Shown here: positions 1-12,889 of the stretch, one piece after another
Position numbering within the stretch: the first letter of the stretch is position 1
Layout: every line of letters starts with the position of its first letter
NCBI GenBank assembly: GCA_964057225.1
Contig: OZ059897.1
Span: 12,648,001-12,712,000, forward strand
Source of the DNA: Auanema rhodensis
Taxonomy: Eukaryota > Nematoda > Chromadorea > Rhabditida > Rhabditidae
Length of the DNA: 64,000 nt
Direction: 5' to 3'
Program-made: the position numbers and the translations under genes
The notes under the pieces: model-generated
Seen by the model: the letters and a program-made list of their open reading frames with translations, nothing else
The model's database searches: none
Told to the model about the DNA's origin: nothing

Positions 1-890
1 TTTTGTTGTGTTATTGTCTCATAATCTAATTTACTATAATTTCTCACCTCGATATTTGTTTTAGTAAGTTGTCATGTTCTTTGGCACAGATAAATATGTT
101 CCTTCAACACTCTACTTGTTTGAAACAAATGATCACTTCTGTATTATTGCTTTGATTTTTTGTTTTTTGTACCATTTCCAATTTCTTTATGAGCATTTCC
201 AATGTGATACTTGCAAGTTTTCGCACTGGCAAACAACATGAGGATATACTACAGAGAATGCGAATGGTGTTTTTATACATAATCTTATCTATGTACTCTT
301 CCTCTAGTGGGATGCCCAATTATATATTTCATTACATCTTACGTACATGTTAATAGTTATGTTGTAGAAAAGCTTGTGAAAACATTGCAATCTTCCTAAC
401 TCTTCCGAGAAAAGAAGAAAAACAGAAATTCTTGATAAATGTGACGAAGCTCTTGTTAATTCTTTTTAGACGATAACACATTGTTGCCTTCTCGTTAATA
501 AACAGTTTCAAGCATAATCTGATATATAAGCAAATGGTGAAGCTCTGTTGAATAATATCCAAAAAAAGAAAAATATAATATATTGAATTTGATTATTTTA
601 CAAAAAAACAATTTAAAGGTGAATTTGTTGTTAAATGATATCATTATAGTTATGTACATAAGTGTTTTAAAGTAATAGAGACAGAATATATATAACTATA
701 TACAAGAAAAAAACTTAAACCAAACACAGAAAGACATACAAAGACAACTGCAAAATAAATATTGGAGCAAAAAAAAATTAACAAGAAACAGAGTTATGCC
801 TTTAGTATGAGGTGTCAGTATAACATGTTTTTTAATAACATATTGACTCTTGGAGCATAATCTTAAAGAATAATAAGTTTTCTTATGTTT
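1..890. other. AT-rich stretch downstream of the zinc-finger gene; no supported gene
   Basis: The part next to 891 should be the 3' UTR of the minus-strand zinc-finger gene. The minus strand at about 110-320 has an open segment rich in Leu, Ile, Lys and Glu that could be an exon of a gene running off the left edge, and another short open stretch at about 350-560. I could not join them in phase or recognise a family, so I do not call a gene. Confidence 0.4.
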
Positions 891-3578
891 TTAAAGTGTT
901 CGAGCTCGAGGTTTTGTAGCATCAATATCGAGATCCATAGGTTCAGTAGTAGTAGTAGTAGTAGTAGTCTGTGATAACGTTCTCGGTCTTCCGTACAACA
1001 ATTCAGAATCATGTACAGTTGTTCTATCAAGATCATCAGCTCTGAAGAAAAAGCGATAAATAATCCTATTTCACGGTCTTCGTTTCCTCGTGATGAGGGT
1101 TTGATATTTTTAGTTTTTAAGAGAATGGAAGAACCAGAAGAAGGTAGTTATCAATGATCTGATAAGCATACCATATAGGATAAACAAATAAAGGAAGACA
1201 AATGAAAAAATAGTAAGATAAGGTGAAATGAAATAGCCTCTTTCCATGAAATGGACACGAAATTTACTATACGAAGTAGAGAATTTCAAAATGATAAGTA
1301 AATTAAATTTCAACTTCGCTTTCACTTTTATGACTCTGAATATTCATATAGTATCTCACACTTACTTATTTACTTCAATATTTTGATGCCGTTTGATGTG
1401 TTTCTCCAGCATAGCTGGTGATTTTGCAACATGTCTACAGAATTGGCATTTACGTGTTCCTAAATAAGATATGGAATTAGGTATCGAATTTCCGTAAATT
1501 GTTTTACCTTGATCAATAGTGGTTGGCAAAGCAATACCGTGTCTGTAGTACTTATGGAAATGAATGTAACGAGCTTCTCTTGTTGTGAATTGACAGCCAG
1601 CAATATCACATCTAAAATATAGTGTTATTTGAAAAGTTGTAAGCTTGAAAATATTACTTGATTGGTGGATTTCTGTGATAAATTGTAACGTGATAGGAGA
1701 CAGAGTTATATCTACCATATACTTTTTTGCATACTGTACATCTAAATCCTTGTTCAGTTTTCTCAATGTATTTTTTGTTTCGACACCATCCTAAGAAATC
1801 CGATTCATTTGCATTTTCTATGAAAAATATTTACCTTCGTTATCTGTGCTTGGAATGATCACGTCTCCCATATTGTCATATGGTTCATCAACGTCAGCCG
1901 AGTTCGAAGGCTTACGATCCCGTGATTTTTTCTTAGTGACTTTATCTTCAGCAACCATTTCAACTTGTTGAGCATGGCTCATGTTATTCAATGCCAAAAT
2001 CTGATTAAGCAACAAATAGTAAGCGGCGTATACTGTAGTCACATACCATTTGCCAATAAGCGTTCGGATTATATAATATATTCAAAATATTGGGGTTCAA
2101 CGGAAACAAATTTGTATTAATAGTCACTAAAAAATATTATGATTTAAATATATTTTCATATAATATACTTGGAGCAGGCTTTGGTATCTTCATTCTGTCG
2201 CGAAGATCGTTCATTTCTAACTCATCAGCTATGGAAGCCATCTAAAAGAATACGAATTGTTCAATATTATTAGAACAGAAGGGAATAAGGTTTGATGACC
2301 AAAAATTTAGATAACAACTCAAGATGGAATAGTTTAAATATGAAGAAGTTAAATATTTAATATTTCGTGCGGTATGATTCATTTTATCAATTGATTCAAA
2401 GATTTTCAAGTTATCAATTGCTTCGGTATAATAGAAAACAAACCTGTTCAATGGTACAATCTTGTAGATTCAAATCTCCTGTCAAAGTGTATTCAAATGC
2501 TTTACGTAGACAGGTATCACTATTAGCAGTACGGAGATTAAGATGTAAAATTCTTTTCTCCTGAAAATATTATTTTAGTTCAAGATAGATGAGTTTGAAT
2601 GCAGTGTATTATTAGATAAGTTAAATAAGTGGGAGCTAAATATATTCAAGATCTAGACAAGAAAGAGAAAGCTTAATTGATAGTGAACTGAAAGCATTGC
2701 CTAGAAAACTACTTATGTGCAAAAAAGTTAGGCAGAGCTATCTATACGTTACTTTCAACTGATAGCAGGATCCTTTTATGTATTCGGAAACGCCGGAAGT
2801 CACGTGAAGAGACACAGAGCCAAGCCAAGCCTCTCGAAATATTGGGAATACCCAATAGTATCATACTTTTGGAGGTCTTTTATCATGTTCTGATAAAGTT
2901 TGTTATTCCAAAAATAGAATCCGGACTCAAATAAAGGTGACTAACTTTCAGTAGGTGTTTTGCATAGAGAGGAATGTGAAGAGGAGTTGGAAATAGCTCC
3001 GGATGTCTTACTGAGACGAAGCCGAAACTTGTATAGACATTCTGCACTTTAAGAATTATTCAGGTTGTGAACATTATGATATCAAACGCAATCAGAAACT
3101 TCTAGAGTCATTCAATCGTTTGTCATTATGTGTTCGTTGATTCTTTATGGATTTCTGACTGATGCCACTATGTAGTACAAAGTTTCATACAAAAGTTTTA
3201 CGAAAAAGTAAATAGTACTACGTATCTTCTTAAAGTTCTTTAAAACTTTAATTCAGAAAGAATAATCAAATGATTAATCATAATAATATGATCATTAAAT
3301 CAAGCTATTTGAAAAAGAAGTGCTAATCTCGAAGTTTCAATGAGCATGACAAATGTAAAATTGTTATCTTACTCCCGATTTCTCAACTCTTGAATGAGTA
3401 TATCATTATTTTTTATTACCTGAAAATCTTTTGTGTTCATCATAGCATTGAGAACGTTGCTACATTTCCTAGCAATCAACTCATAGGCTGGCAGAGGGCA
3501 AGCAGCTGGAGAACTAAATAGCCAGCAATCTGGAGAAAGAGATGGCAATGTTGAAAAAAGTGAAGTAGGTGATGTCAT
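891..3578 (-). CDS. C2H2 zinc-finger protein, three fingers (374 aa, 8 exons)
   Basis: Exons (minus): 3420-3578, 2444-2560, 2169-2241, 2047-2126, 1835-2000, 1658-1790, 1366-1611, 891-1041; the sum of 1125 nt stays in frame. Residues 1-190 show no domain I recognise; a basic/acidic stretch (KKKSRDRK, then DVDEPYDN) precedes the fingers. Finger 1 is CTVC...H...H followed by the linker HRNPPIK. Finger 2 is CDIAGC...HFHKYYRH. Finger 3 is CQFC...HIKRH. The tail carries eight Thr from an ACT repeat and ends acidic then basic. A nuclear DNA- or RNA-binding role follows from the fingers; the target is unknown. The start was chosen because the ATG directly follows tatttcag, a candidate spliced-leader acceptor. 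The 859-nt first intron could hide another exon. Exon joins near-certain for the fingers, less so at the 5' end. Confidence 0.78.
945..969 (-). repeat. In-frame ACT trinucleotide repeat (polyThr)
   Basis: Eight consecutive ACT codons on the minus strand, inside the last exon of the zinc-finger gene. Likely length-polymorphic without breaking frame. Confidence 0.85.
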
Positions 3579-3592
3579 CTGAAATATTCGTA
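3577..3592 (-). promoter_or_regulatory. Candidate spliced-leader acceptor at zinc-finger start
   Basis: The minus strand reads aatatttcag immediately before the ATG at 3578. No matching upstream coding exon was seen. This is what a nematode trans-splice site looks like, but an upstream noncoding exon would look the same. Confidence 0.4.
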
Positions 3593-6500
3593 GATTAGAC
3601 CTTACATGGGAAAGGCTTGGAAGAATAAGAACATTATTTTATCATTGAAGTAATTGACAAACAACTGAACTATCTATATAGTTAGTATTTAGCTTGGAGA
3701 AAATCAAATATTTAAGTGAAGGGTAAATTTGTTATAATAATACTTTATATCATCCTTTCAAGGAAATAATCAGATATTTTCCTCAACCTTCGAGACGGAG
3801 AAAAAAAATAATGGTTGGGATACGGTAACTGTGTGGTAAATAGACATATGGGTTACGGTAACATGGAAGTAACAATGGTGAACAATTTCAAGTACTCGTG
3901 AAAATAATTTTCAATGTTAGAAGGTTACTCTGCTCATCATTATTAATATGTTTTCAATGCTGCACTTCTCGACAACGTTGATAAGGTTTTTAACGGCGAC
4001 TAGGAAAGCGGTGAATTAACTTTTGAATTCTTTGCATCACTAGAAGTGCAATTTAACTTTCAAAAAAGGCGGAAAATTTAATAGAATATGCTGAATCATA
4101 ATTGTTCCGGCTTTCACTGATACTATTTCACCTTATCTTCGAATTGTTCTGGAAAAAATGTTTGGCACTGAAAAAAATTATTGAAAATTTTCATTATCTA
4201 TGTTGGTGATGACAACAGATAATTTCACCTTCAGCATTGCTATGTCCTCCTCCCTCTTTCATTCGTTCTCCTTTTCTCTCGTTATCTCTTAACATTTTCG
4301 CTCTTTCTTTCATTCTTTTTTTAATCTCTCTTTCCCTCTCTCTACGGTTGATATCATCTCTCGGAACACTTAGATCTCAGACGTGATGTCATTATCATTT
4401 ATCAAAGGAATGTAAGCATCCGAACACAAACCTAAACTATATGCCATGTGACAAGCATAACGAATAAATAACTTCACAAAAGAGTGTGAAGTCATGGAAT
4501 AACGAAGCATTTTCTCTATAACCCTACTTTTGTCATTAAAATGATGGGTCAAAGACAAGACATACATATATTACCAATAGAAAGAATTACATAAGCCTTT
4601 GCAAATCATGATAAAAGTAACAAAAGGAGTAATGAAATAAATGGTGGGCTGCAGAAAAGCATAATCAGTAGAAGAAAATAACAAAATTTGAGTAGTATAG
4701 ACCATCTTGCACAGATATGTGGGAAGAAATAATCTGGACAATTTTTGATTAAGCAAACTGAAACTTGCTATCTATTAATGTTAATAAACAGAAACTGTAA
4801 ACAGTATTAGGAAACGAAAATAAGATAGTTACAAAGGATTATTGTTTGATTTTCCTTTAGATATTAAAAATTTCATACTATCACTTAGCTTAAGCTGCTT
4901 ACACAAGTTGTAGAAAGAATGAGCATTACGGTCAAGAAAGAGCCTGGCCCGCCTCATAAAGAATGATTCATTTGCAATTTCCAATGCGTGTGCCTATTTA
5001 ACATCCGTTTACGACTATCGTGGCTTTGTTTGAACTCTATAAGCTTCTTCCTGGAGTTATCCACATGTTTTACGAGGTTCCTATATATAGACAACAAAAT
5101 TCTTTGTATGATAGCTTCATGCTCATATAAGAAAATTTCCGTTTAGAATACGGTACCATGCAGCTAGTCATTATTTGGAATAAGTCAAACGTATGAATTT
5201 CATGATATTCTTACATAGGGGATGCAAATCAATGAAATTCACGAGTGATATCTATTATGAAATTTCTTATCTTTTTTTCACTAAAATTCGAGCTTTAAAC
5301 AATCAATAAACATTTTGCCCAGAAATAACGATGAAATCTTTCGAAGCATGACAATGTTTTTGGGCAAATATTCTGGAGCTCTCCATAAAACTATGAAGGA
5401 AATCTCGAGGCAAGACATGTCAATAACAGAAATCATTAGAAGAACAATCACAGTATATTTGAATGATCAAGAACTATGAGTATTCTGTGCGTAGGCGATT
5501 TTATGAATACACTCAGCAAAACACGCAACGAATAAAAAGTGAAGATAATATTAGAAGGGCGAATCGAGGAAGGTTCTGTCTAACTTACTATTTGTACATA
5601 TAGTATAATATGCCTTAAATGATAACTAGGTCATCATATCAGTGATGCTTTATTATTTCTTTTATCACTCATCAGTGCTTCACATGCCTTATTTAGAATT
5701 GAGTATTATATTCGTGTGGAGGTCAGAAAAGGTCAAACCATATCATTAATATCATGCTTCTTATGCCGACTTATTAGACAAGCATAGTTAATATCCTACG
5801 ACTTAGTGGTTTTATATACATGGGTGTATTGAAATTAAAGAAATGAGTATTTGTAATTTTCTGGTCATTTGGTTCTGATTTTTTAAAACGAGGGATGTAA
5901 ATGAATACGATTTTCATCATCAGTTTTAGATAAGATTTGCGGTATTAAATGTTTTCAGATTAACAAAATAATGGTTTGTAGTTTACTCTCATTTCTCTCT
6001 GACTTTGATTCAACTACGCATGGCATTTCCTGTCACAAAATGAATAATTTGCTCGTTCTGTATCTACAAAATATCAGAATATTGCGAATCAAACGTGGGA
6101 AACCGTGGTAGTTATTATATATTTGCCATGTTTTTATTGAATTATTTTATTAATCGATTAGATGCTGTGATATTCGGTTCAGAAGCTATACAGCTTCGAA
6201 GATACGATTTCTAGCGCATTTCTTCATATCTTCTGGTTGTTTGTCGCTTCATTATTAGTTTTAATATGATCCTGTATTTCTTGTGTTTTTATATGTCATG
6301 ATCAATGTCTGCTAACTACACTTAACGACAGTACTTCTTACGAATCATTGTTATTATTACCGCAAAATTATTTTCTACTGTGAACTTTGTCATTGTCAGT
6401 TTAACAGTAATACAGTTGTATTACTATCAAAAAAATATCTGAAGATGGGAGATGGGGTCAAAACACTTTGTTTATCCTTTTCTAATTTCACATTTTTCTG

Positions 6501-8100
6501 ACGTTTGTTTAAAATCTTGCACTGCAAACTTCTAACTAAAATATTTTTATTTGATCAAGTTAATATAAACGGAAATAAATAAACAATCATGTTTTGTGCT
6601 AGTTATTTTTGAAATAATGTTCAACTGCATTATTGACCATGAGAAGTTTATACATTCTGTTTATTACAAGCTTACAGAAAATAAACTGTAACAAAACAAT
6701 TTGAACCTTATTTCGAGCTGTATTTCATGAAATTCCTCATTTCAGCTTGATTTTGTATATATCACATGAGCCCATATCATAAGCCATTGTCAAAGCCATT
6801 GATAAAATTTATGGCAAATGACTTTCAACAAAATTCTTAGCGTCTGTAGCAGATAGCAATCAATATTGTCCTTTCATGACTAATTAACCTGTTTTGTGTA
6901 TTCAATTAGGGTTTCTATAAGCGTTTCTATTTCTATCTTCGCTACATCTTTTACAGAAAGATCATTCGGACTGAATTTCTACGAAAGTCTATCATAGCAG
7001 ATAGCACGTTCTCGCACACTCATGAATTTGTGAGAATTTAATAAGCGAATAATATTAGTTTATGCTATAGTGACATATATTGATTGAATCCTTAAAATTT
7101 GACCGGTCAGAGCCGGTTTAGGCTGTTATGTAAGTTTCTTTACACTGTTGATCCATCTAAAATGTTGCATTGTATTCTTGTTTGACGTGCTAATACTAAA
7201 TGTTCATATTCCCCTTGTAATGTTAGTTATACGTGCCTGCCTAATTGACTACGTTATGAGGTCTTTTTTTGCTTATCTTGAGATGAAAATCGCTATCTAT
7301 AACCCTTAGGCGTTCCTTTTTTACTGATTTGTTTAGTACACGATGGCATATTCATAACTTTTTATTATTCTACTTTTCTATATTCATGTAATTTTCTCAA
7401 TTATGTTTCTTGATATCATCACATTTGCCCTATCATTTAAGATAAACCATCTAGTTGAAGTAACGGTGAAAGCATCGCTAAAATACGACAGTTTTGCTAC
7501 ACATCAAGTGTCTTTTTGTTACATCATTTTTATACGACAAATATCGATTTACATTCAAGTTACGCCACAAGATTCGAATGTTATTATCATTTTAAAAATA
7601 ATTTTAACCAAGCACATGACGATATGCGCCAAGTTGACTTCTCATAAATTTCGCAAATGTTCATTACGACCTAATAAATAAATTAAATTAACTAAAAATA
7701 TGCCAAAATTAAACAATTATCAGTAATTAAAGCTTTGTATGGATTTGTAATATTATGATTAATATAAATAATTTTATAAAATAAAACATATTAGCAATCA
7801 TGCAGAAGTAAGGCTGTATATACATATAATATATATCTCGTGGAACCGGTCGTGCGATCGATAGCAGCGCTGCCCGATATTTCATCTGTCCCACACACAT
7901 TGTGAGTAGCGTCCATTGATTGAATCAAATGTATTAATTATCTACTTTCTTATCTTTGCTGTTTTACTTTGTCACCTTATAATTCTGTTGCTACTATAAA
8001 ATTTATTCTTAAAAAAATTTAAATTGTTCTTTATATTTTGTATTGTTTTTTATATTTTCATATTACTGCATTTATAGCTTTTATTTCAAAAAATGGCGTC
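3593..8100. other. 4.5-kb region without a supported gene
   Basis: Low-complexity AT-rich sequence. Open frames here are 60-92 codons, lack splice partners and have no recognisable domain. It must hold the divergent promoters of the minus-strand zinc-finger gene and the plus-strand FHA-PHD gene. A short less AT-rich patch at about 7848-7930, with a gtgagt donor-like site at 7902, may be a noncoding first exon or core promoter of the FHA-PHD gene. Confidence 0.4.
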
Positions 8101-8101
8101 C

Positions 8102-8134
8102 TTTCAGTAAATGCCTACGAAGTGTAATGGCTGA
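8102..8134 (+). promoter_or_regulatory. Acceptor site and 7-codon uORF at the FHA-PHD start
   Basis: A cctttcag acceptor ends at 8107. Three bases later an ATG opens a 7-codon reading frame (8111-8134) whose TGA lies inside the overlap ATGGCTGA with the main ATG at 8127. If the leader is spliced at 8107 the uORF is retained in the mRNA and would favour termination-reinitiation at the main start. Confidence 0.4.
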
Positions 8135-11100
8135 CAGGCGTAAATTTTCCATTTCGTCTATGTTTCATCTGCGGAGAATACCGCCTAATAAAGAAAAAAC
8201 CCAAGAAAGTAATACCCAGGGAACACTCATCCTGTATGCATCTTTTAAAAAAATGTTTCGTGTTTTATATTTATCATTTAGTTTGGACAACTTCGTAAAA
8301 TTTGGCAGAAATCCAGACTTATGCCATGTATTACTCACATCTTCCATCAGGTATGTATATAAGACATCTAGAAAAGAAATGCGATATAGTGAAATGGCGT
8401 ACCGGTTATTCTGACATTTCTGATCCTACTGAATCACATAGAGCCGGAATAATTTTTAGGTCGCCCTTTTAAAAAGAAAATATTTCAATTTTGTAATAAA
8501 TTTCTTTTTCTATGTTTATATTTGAATCAGTTTGTTTTTTTATGCAGAAATTTCGCGTCAACATAACCCCTCATTCTGTTCCAATTGCATTAATTTGAGC
8601 TCCTATATTTTAATATTATTGTTAACCTATTAGGTTTTAAAAATCACAGACATGTTTTAGATTTTCAACCTTATTTTAAAAAGCTATTTAAACTTAATAT
8701 TGTTGTATATTCCCATTTTCACATCATATTTTTTAAGCTCTTCTAACATGATTTCGCGTGATCATGCTGAAATAATTGGAGTTTGTAATAATGGCTCGAT
8801 TGAAAAATATCTTATAACTGATCATTCCTTGAATGGTACTTACATTAACGACTATCGGGTAATATTTTAATTGCTTCAAATATGTATATTAAACTTCGAT
8901 TTTAGGCGAAAAGCCGTACGCCTACGATAATAAAAGAAGGAGATATTATCAAGTTTGGGCATATGAACGGTGCTTCGATCAAAGAATTGCAGCGAGCTCC
9001 TCAAGTGCGAATCATTCCAGCATTCAAATCTGATTTAATTTTTTTAGGCTAACGCTGAATTCGCCTTTGTCGTTGAAAAGGCAAGCTCGAATATAACTTA
9101 TTCAGGATTTCGTGATGGACTTCGTATGAAAACTCTTATTTGTCATGGAGATGTGATGAATTGTATGGAAGGGGAAACTATAACTGAAAAAAAAGTAAGA
9201 TTTGATTAATTTATAATAATTATTGTTCAACTTTAGCGGGCGAAAGATTTTTCACCTCGTGTTGCAACTGCTAGTCCGATGCAGGTATTATTGTTTCATT
9301 TGTTTTTTTGTATGATTTTGTTCTCAATTCAGATAGCTTCGCCTTCTGGTGCTCCATCTACGTCATCCACTTCAACAACATCAAACCATTCGTCTCCAAT
9401 GTTTCCAATTCCATCATCTTCGTCCTCCACAACTCCAGAAGCTTTATTGGTTAGAACTATATGATTTTTACTAATATAACTATTTATTTAGAAGGGTTCT
9501 TGGGGAATATCGCCTATGGTTAATGTAGGCAATTTGCGAGGAAGCCCATTATTCAATGCAGCATTAGCCTCTAAAGTTGCTCTTACCCCCCAATCCGCCG
9601 TGAATACTTATGTTTTTAATAGAGGAATGATTTCTTCGGTATGTGACATCATTTTATTTATATTGATATTTTATAATGTACTTCAGGGAATTCTAAATTC
9701 CACTGTACCAGCAGTCGCTGTTCCTCCAATGAATCACGGAGTGACGAATAAGGCTAATTCTATAACTGGAAATGCTCTTATTACTCCAAATTCACCTCAA
9801 AACTGTAGGATTGAAACTAAAGATGTAAGGTTTATTTTATAGAGTCAATTATTTTTTTATTTTCTTTAGTCACCTTTCAATGGAAATGTAGTTAAAGTTA
9901 ATCATAGTGCCATGATGAAGGAGAAACCATCAGCAATTGTTAAACCTTCCCCTACTACTTCTCCCAACACCCCTCCTCCTAATACTAACCGTGCATCAGC
10001 TTCCATGACTTCTTCATCGTCTTCCTCTTCATCTTCCTCATCATCTGGGGTTCCAAGATTAACTTCGGTCGAAAGGCCTCCACTGTTTAAATCCAGAAGT
10101 AAAGGTATGTGTGTGCCCTTCTTCAATTAGCTTTTTTTTTAGTTTTAGAAGACAAAAAAGAAACAGTCACTAAAGGAACACCTCCGATCTCCAAGGAAAC
10201 AAAAAATAAGGAGTCATCATCTGGGAAGAAGACCTCTGAGTCACTTTCGTCAGAAGTTAAATTGAAAATGCACGATAAAATTCTTGATCGTAATGAGAAA
10301 CATCCAGAACCAGAAAAGAAATTTAGGAAGAATAATGAAGTAATTTATTCTTAGTACATTGATTGCATTAAGTGTATTCTTCATTTCAGTTAGCAGGCTT
10401 GTTAGATGATCTTACTGAAAGTTCCTGGGTGAATCAAGTCAAACGTGTTCCAAGTGGTAATAGGCGACCTATTGTGGAGAATGATTCAGACAAGAAATCA
10501 AAGAAAGATAAAAAACAGGCAAGTTAATATGATTTTTTATTTATTTTAATTCATTTTTAGAAGGATAAAAAGCGTTCATCCAAGCCCGAAAGTAGCACTG
10601 TTGCCAGTACCTCAAATACGACCACCAAAAAGCCTGCATCTGCTAATCCAACTACTTCAAGCAGTTCCAACGGTCGAATTCCAGGCAGAAGGAGACTAAA
10701 GCAACTGAGTGATGAAGAATCTATAAGCAGTGATGACAGTGATGAAGAAACTGTTCACAAGAAAGATCACGGGGTAATAGTTTAACAGGCGCTTTTCTTA
10801 ATATGACCTTTATCTATTACAGAAGAGAAAGAAGCCCAAATCAGGTTCAAGTTCTGATGAAGAAGAAATAGATGATACTCCAGCTAAGAAGCAAAAACGA
10901 AAGTCTCAAGTGCCTAAAGAACCTGCAAAAAGTCGTAATGTAACTAGAAAACCTAAAAAATCAAGGGCTAAGGTAGATTCGTTATTGATTTTTCATGCTC
11001 CAATATGAGGTTTTAGCCGTCCACAAGCACGTACACGTACTCGGCTCAAGCAGAAATCGATGATAATGGTGATCCCGTGGTTACGCACGATCCAGAAGCT

Positions 11101-11335
11101 AATTGTGGTTTAAATCATAAATGTCTTCATCCCCAAGATCTCGAGGTTGTCTGGGTAATTCATTTAGTTAGTATGCGTTTAAATTTCGAGGTTTTTATTT
11201 TAGATTTGTTGTGACGACTGTAACACGTGGTATCATTCTATATGCATATTAGGTCGTGATGAGGTTAACGCTGATGAGGCTTTCTTCTGCGGTTGTTCAA
11301 CATCTGATGGAAAACCTAGAGAAAAGAAAAAATAA
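8127..11335 (+). CDS. FHA + PHD finger chromatin protein, TCF19-like (728 aa, 16 exons)
   Basis: Exons: 8127-8233, 8282-8350, 8738-8858, 8906-9004, 9048-9194, 9237-9284, 9333-9449, 9492-9638, 9687-9824, 9870-10104, 10143-10339, 10390-10518, 10561-10773, 10823-10972, 11017-11154, 11204-11335 (2187 nt, in frame). Residues about 35-130 form an FHA domain: FVKFGRNPDLC, then SNMISRDHAEI, then DHSLNGTYIND, then GDIIKFG. FHA domains bind phosphothreonine. The middle (200-600) is disordered: Ser/Thr/Pro runs, then Lys-rich and acidic blocks with SDEE and SSDDSDEE CK2-type sites. The C-terminus is a C4HC3 PHD finger (CGLNHKC, WICCDDCNTWYHSIC, FFCGC) whose Trp before CCDDC is typical of methyl-H3K4 readers. 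The FHA-then-PHD order is that of vertebrate TCF19; identity beyond architecture is inference. The intron after 10518 has a GC donor. Confidence 0.85.
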
Positions 11336-12889
11336 ACTTAAAGAATATGATAAATATGTAAAATCATATTTAGATATCTAGATTTCCCGGTTGCCGATTT
11401 TATTTTTATCTTCTTAGTTGCTCAGTTTTAGAGATATCGGTTACTATTTCATTTCAAACTAACTTTTCGATTAGATTATTAAGTCGCATGATCTTTATAT
11501 GTGCATTTGTTTGTTAAAGTTAAAGCATCAAATTTTCCAAAAATGGTGAAATGCTACGGGTCCGCCATATTAATCAAATCAGCCAGTCAAGCACTTATTA
11601 TTATTTTGTTATAATTATTATGTTACTGTATATTTTTTCATCACTCATATTGTTTGTAATTTCGAATTTATTCGATTAAAAGGTCTCATCCTGCCCCGTG
11701 CAACACTCCAGTTATGTCACTCCTAATGTAGTAGATTTCTTTTAGCTTATCGTTAACAGCGTTTTGTAATAATAAATAAATATTTAATTGTCGAGATTCT
11801 ACATCTTTGATCAATTTTTAGACTAGATCTTGTGACTAGGGTGTGGAGGCAGTGTGTCTCAGCCGAGTCAGACAGGAAGAGGCGCGGCCGGTTCATCAAA
11901 GGACCTGAAGCAAACGCTTTCAGCTGTATTCTCTTTTTTTGTCAATCTTCCTAAAATTCTCTCAATCTTCTCCGTTCTTGGTATGTTAGCTCTATCGTCT
12001 CTTTGGACTACCTCAATAGACAAATAGAACTCCTTGATGGACAACAAGTCCCCACAAGGGTACACACAGACATGTCTCCTGGCTAGCCACTATTTATTTT
12101 TTTTGTAGACGCACTGCTCATCTTTATATAACAACGACTTCTTTAAATCAAAACAATTTATATTTGAATCATTAAAAAAATTATTCTTAACAAATTATCT
12201 TCTCTTCATGCGCCATCCCAATGTATGACTAGGGCAATCAATATTTTACTTTACATAGCTTTGTGACATTGGCCGATTTTGGCTTTATAGACAGGTTAGC
12301 TTTGTAGAGTCTCAACTCTCTTATATAAAATTTCCATCTTTTCTGCACCATACTAAGAAAGCGCCCAATGTGTGCCGGGCGTAAATTGTGCCTATGAATA
12401 TTAACGCAGTCCTACAATACAGTCATGTGATCACCTCCCTCACGTTGTTGTAGGGTACTATTATGATTATTTATGTAATCTACAATGTTTTGACAACAAT
12501 TAAAATAGTTTATATTGTACTGTATTCATAATATGCTTACCTCCATAATTTATGAAAAATTGGAAACATTACTAGTCACTATTGATTTTTCTGGTAAATT
12601 GAATGCAGTGCAAAAGTAGTGTTACCGCTCTAATCATTACACATTAATAGAAGATTATCATGATTGTCATCATATAAAGAGAATTAATATTGATTGAAAG
12701 ACTTCTTAATATTACATAAATGTACATGTATAGTTCTGTATTTTTAATGAATAATTCGAATAGGTGTTTCTTTGCCAGTTCTTTTCTTTTTTTTAGGAAA
12801 TAATAGCTCTTTAGTTCTTTTTCATTTTTCAATATTTTGTAGGATCGATGTTTTTTGTGAAGTACCAGTAAAGTAACAATTCTGTTAAA
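11336..12889. other. Spacer between FHA-PHD gene and RNF11-like gene
   Basis: The 3' UTR of the FHA-PHD gene probably ends just after the AATAAA at 11771. A less AT-rich patch at 11820-12080 is open for 65 codons on the minus strand but shows no domain and no splice partners. The remainder should contain the RNF11-like promoter. No tRNA or other RNA gene was recognised. Confidence 0.45.
11771..11776 (+). terminator. Poly(A) signal AATAAA, FHA-PHD gene
   Basis: AATAAA 436 nt after the stop codon, within an AATAATAAATAAAT run. Confidence 0.5.

Noticed and set aside
8165-8347. 60-codon minus-strand frame with a hydrophobic C-terminus, looking like a small membrane protein
   Set aside because: It lies opposite the FHA-encoding exons 8127-8233 and 8282-8350, which join in phase to the rest of the FHA domain, so the minus frame is a shadow.
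9902-10126. Acidic minus-strand frame
   Set aside because: Antisense of the Ser-rich linker of the FHA-PHD protein.
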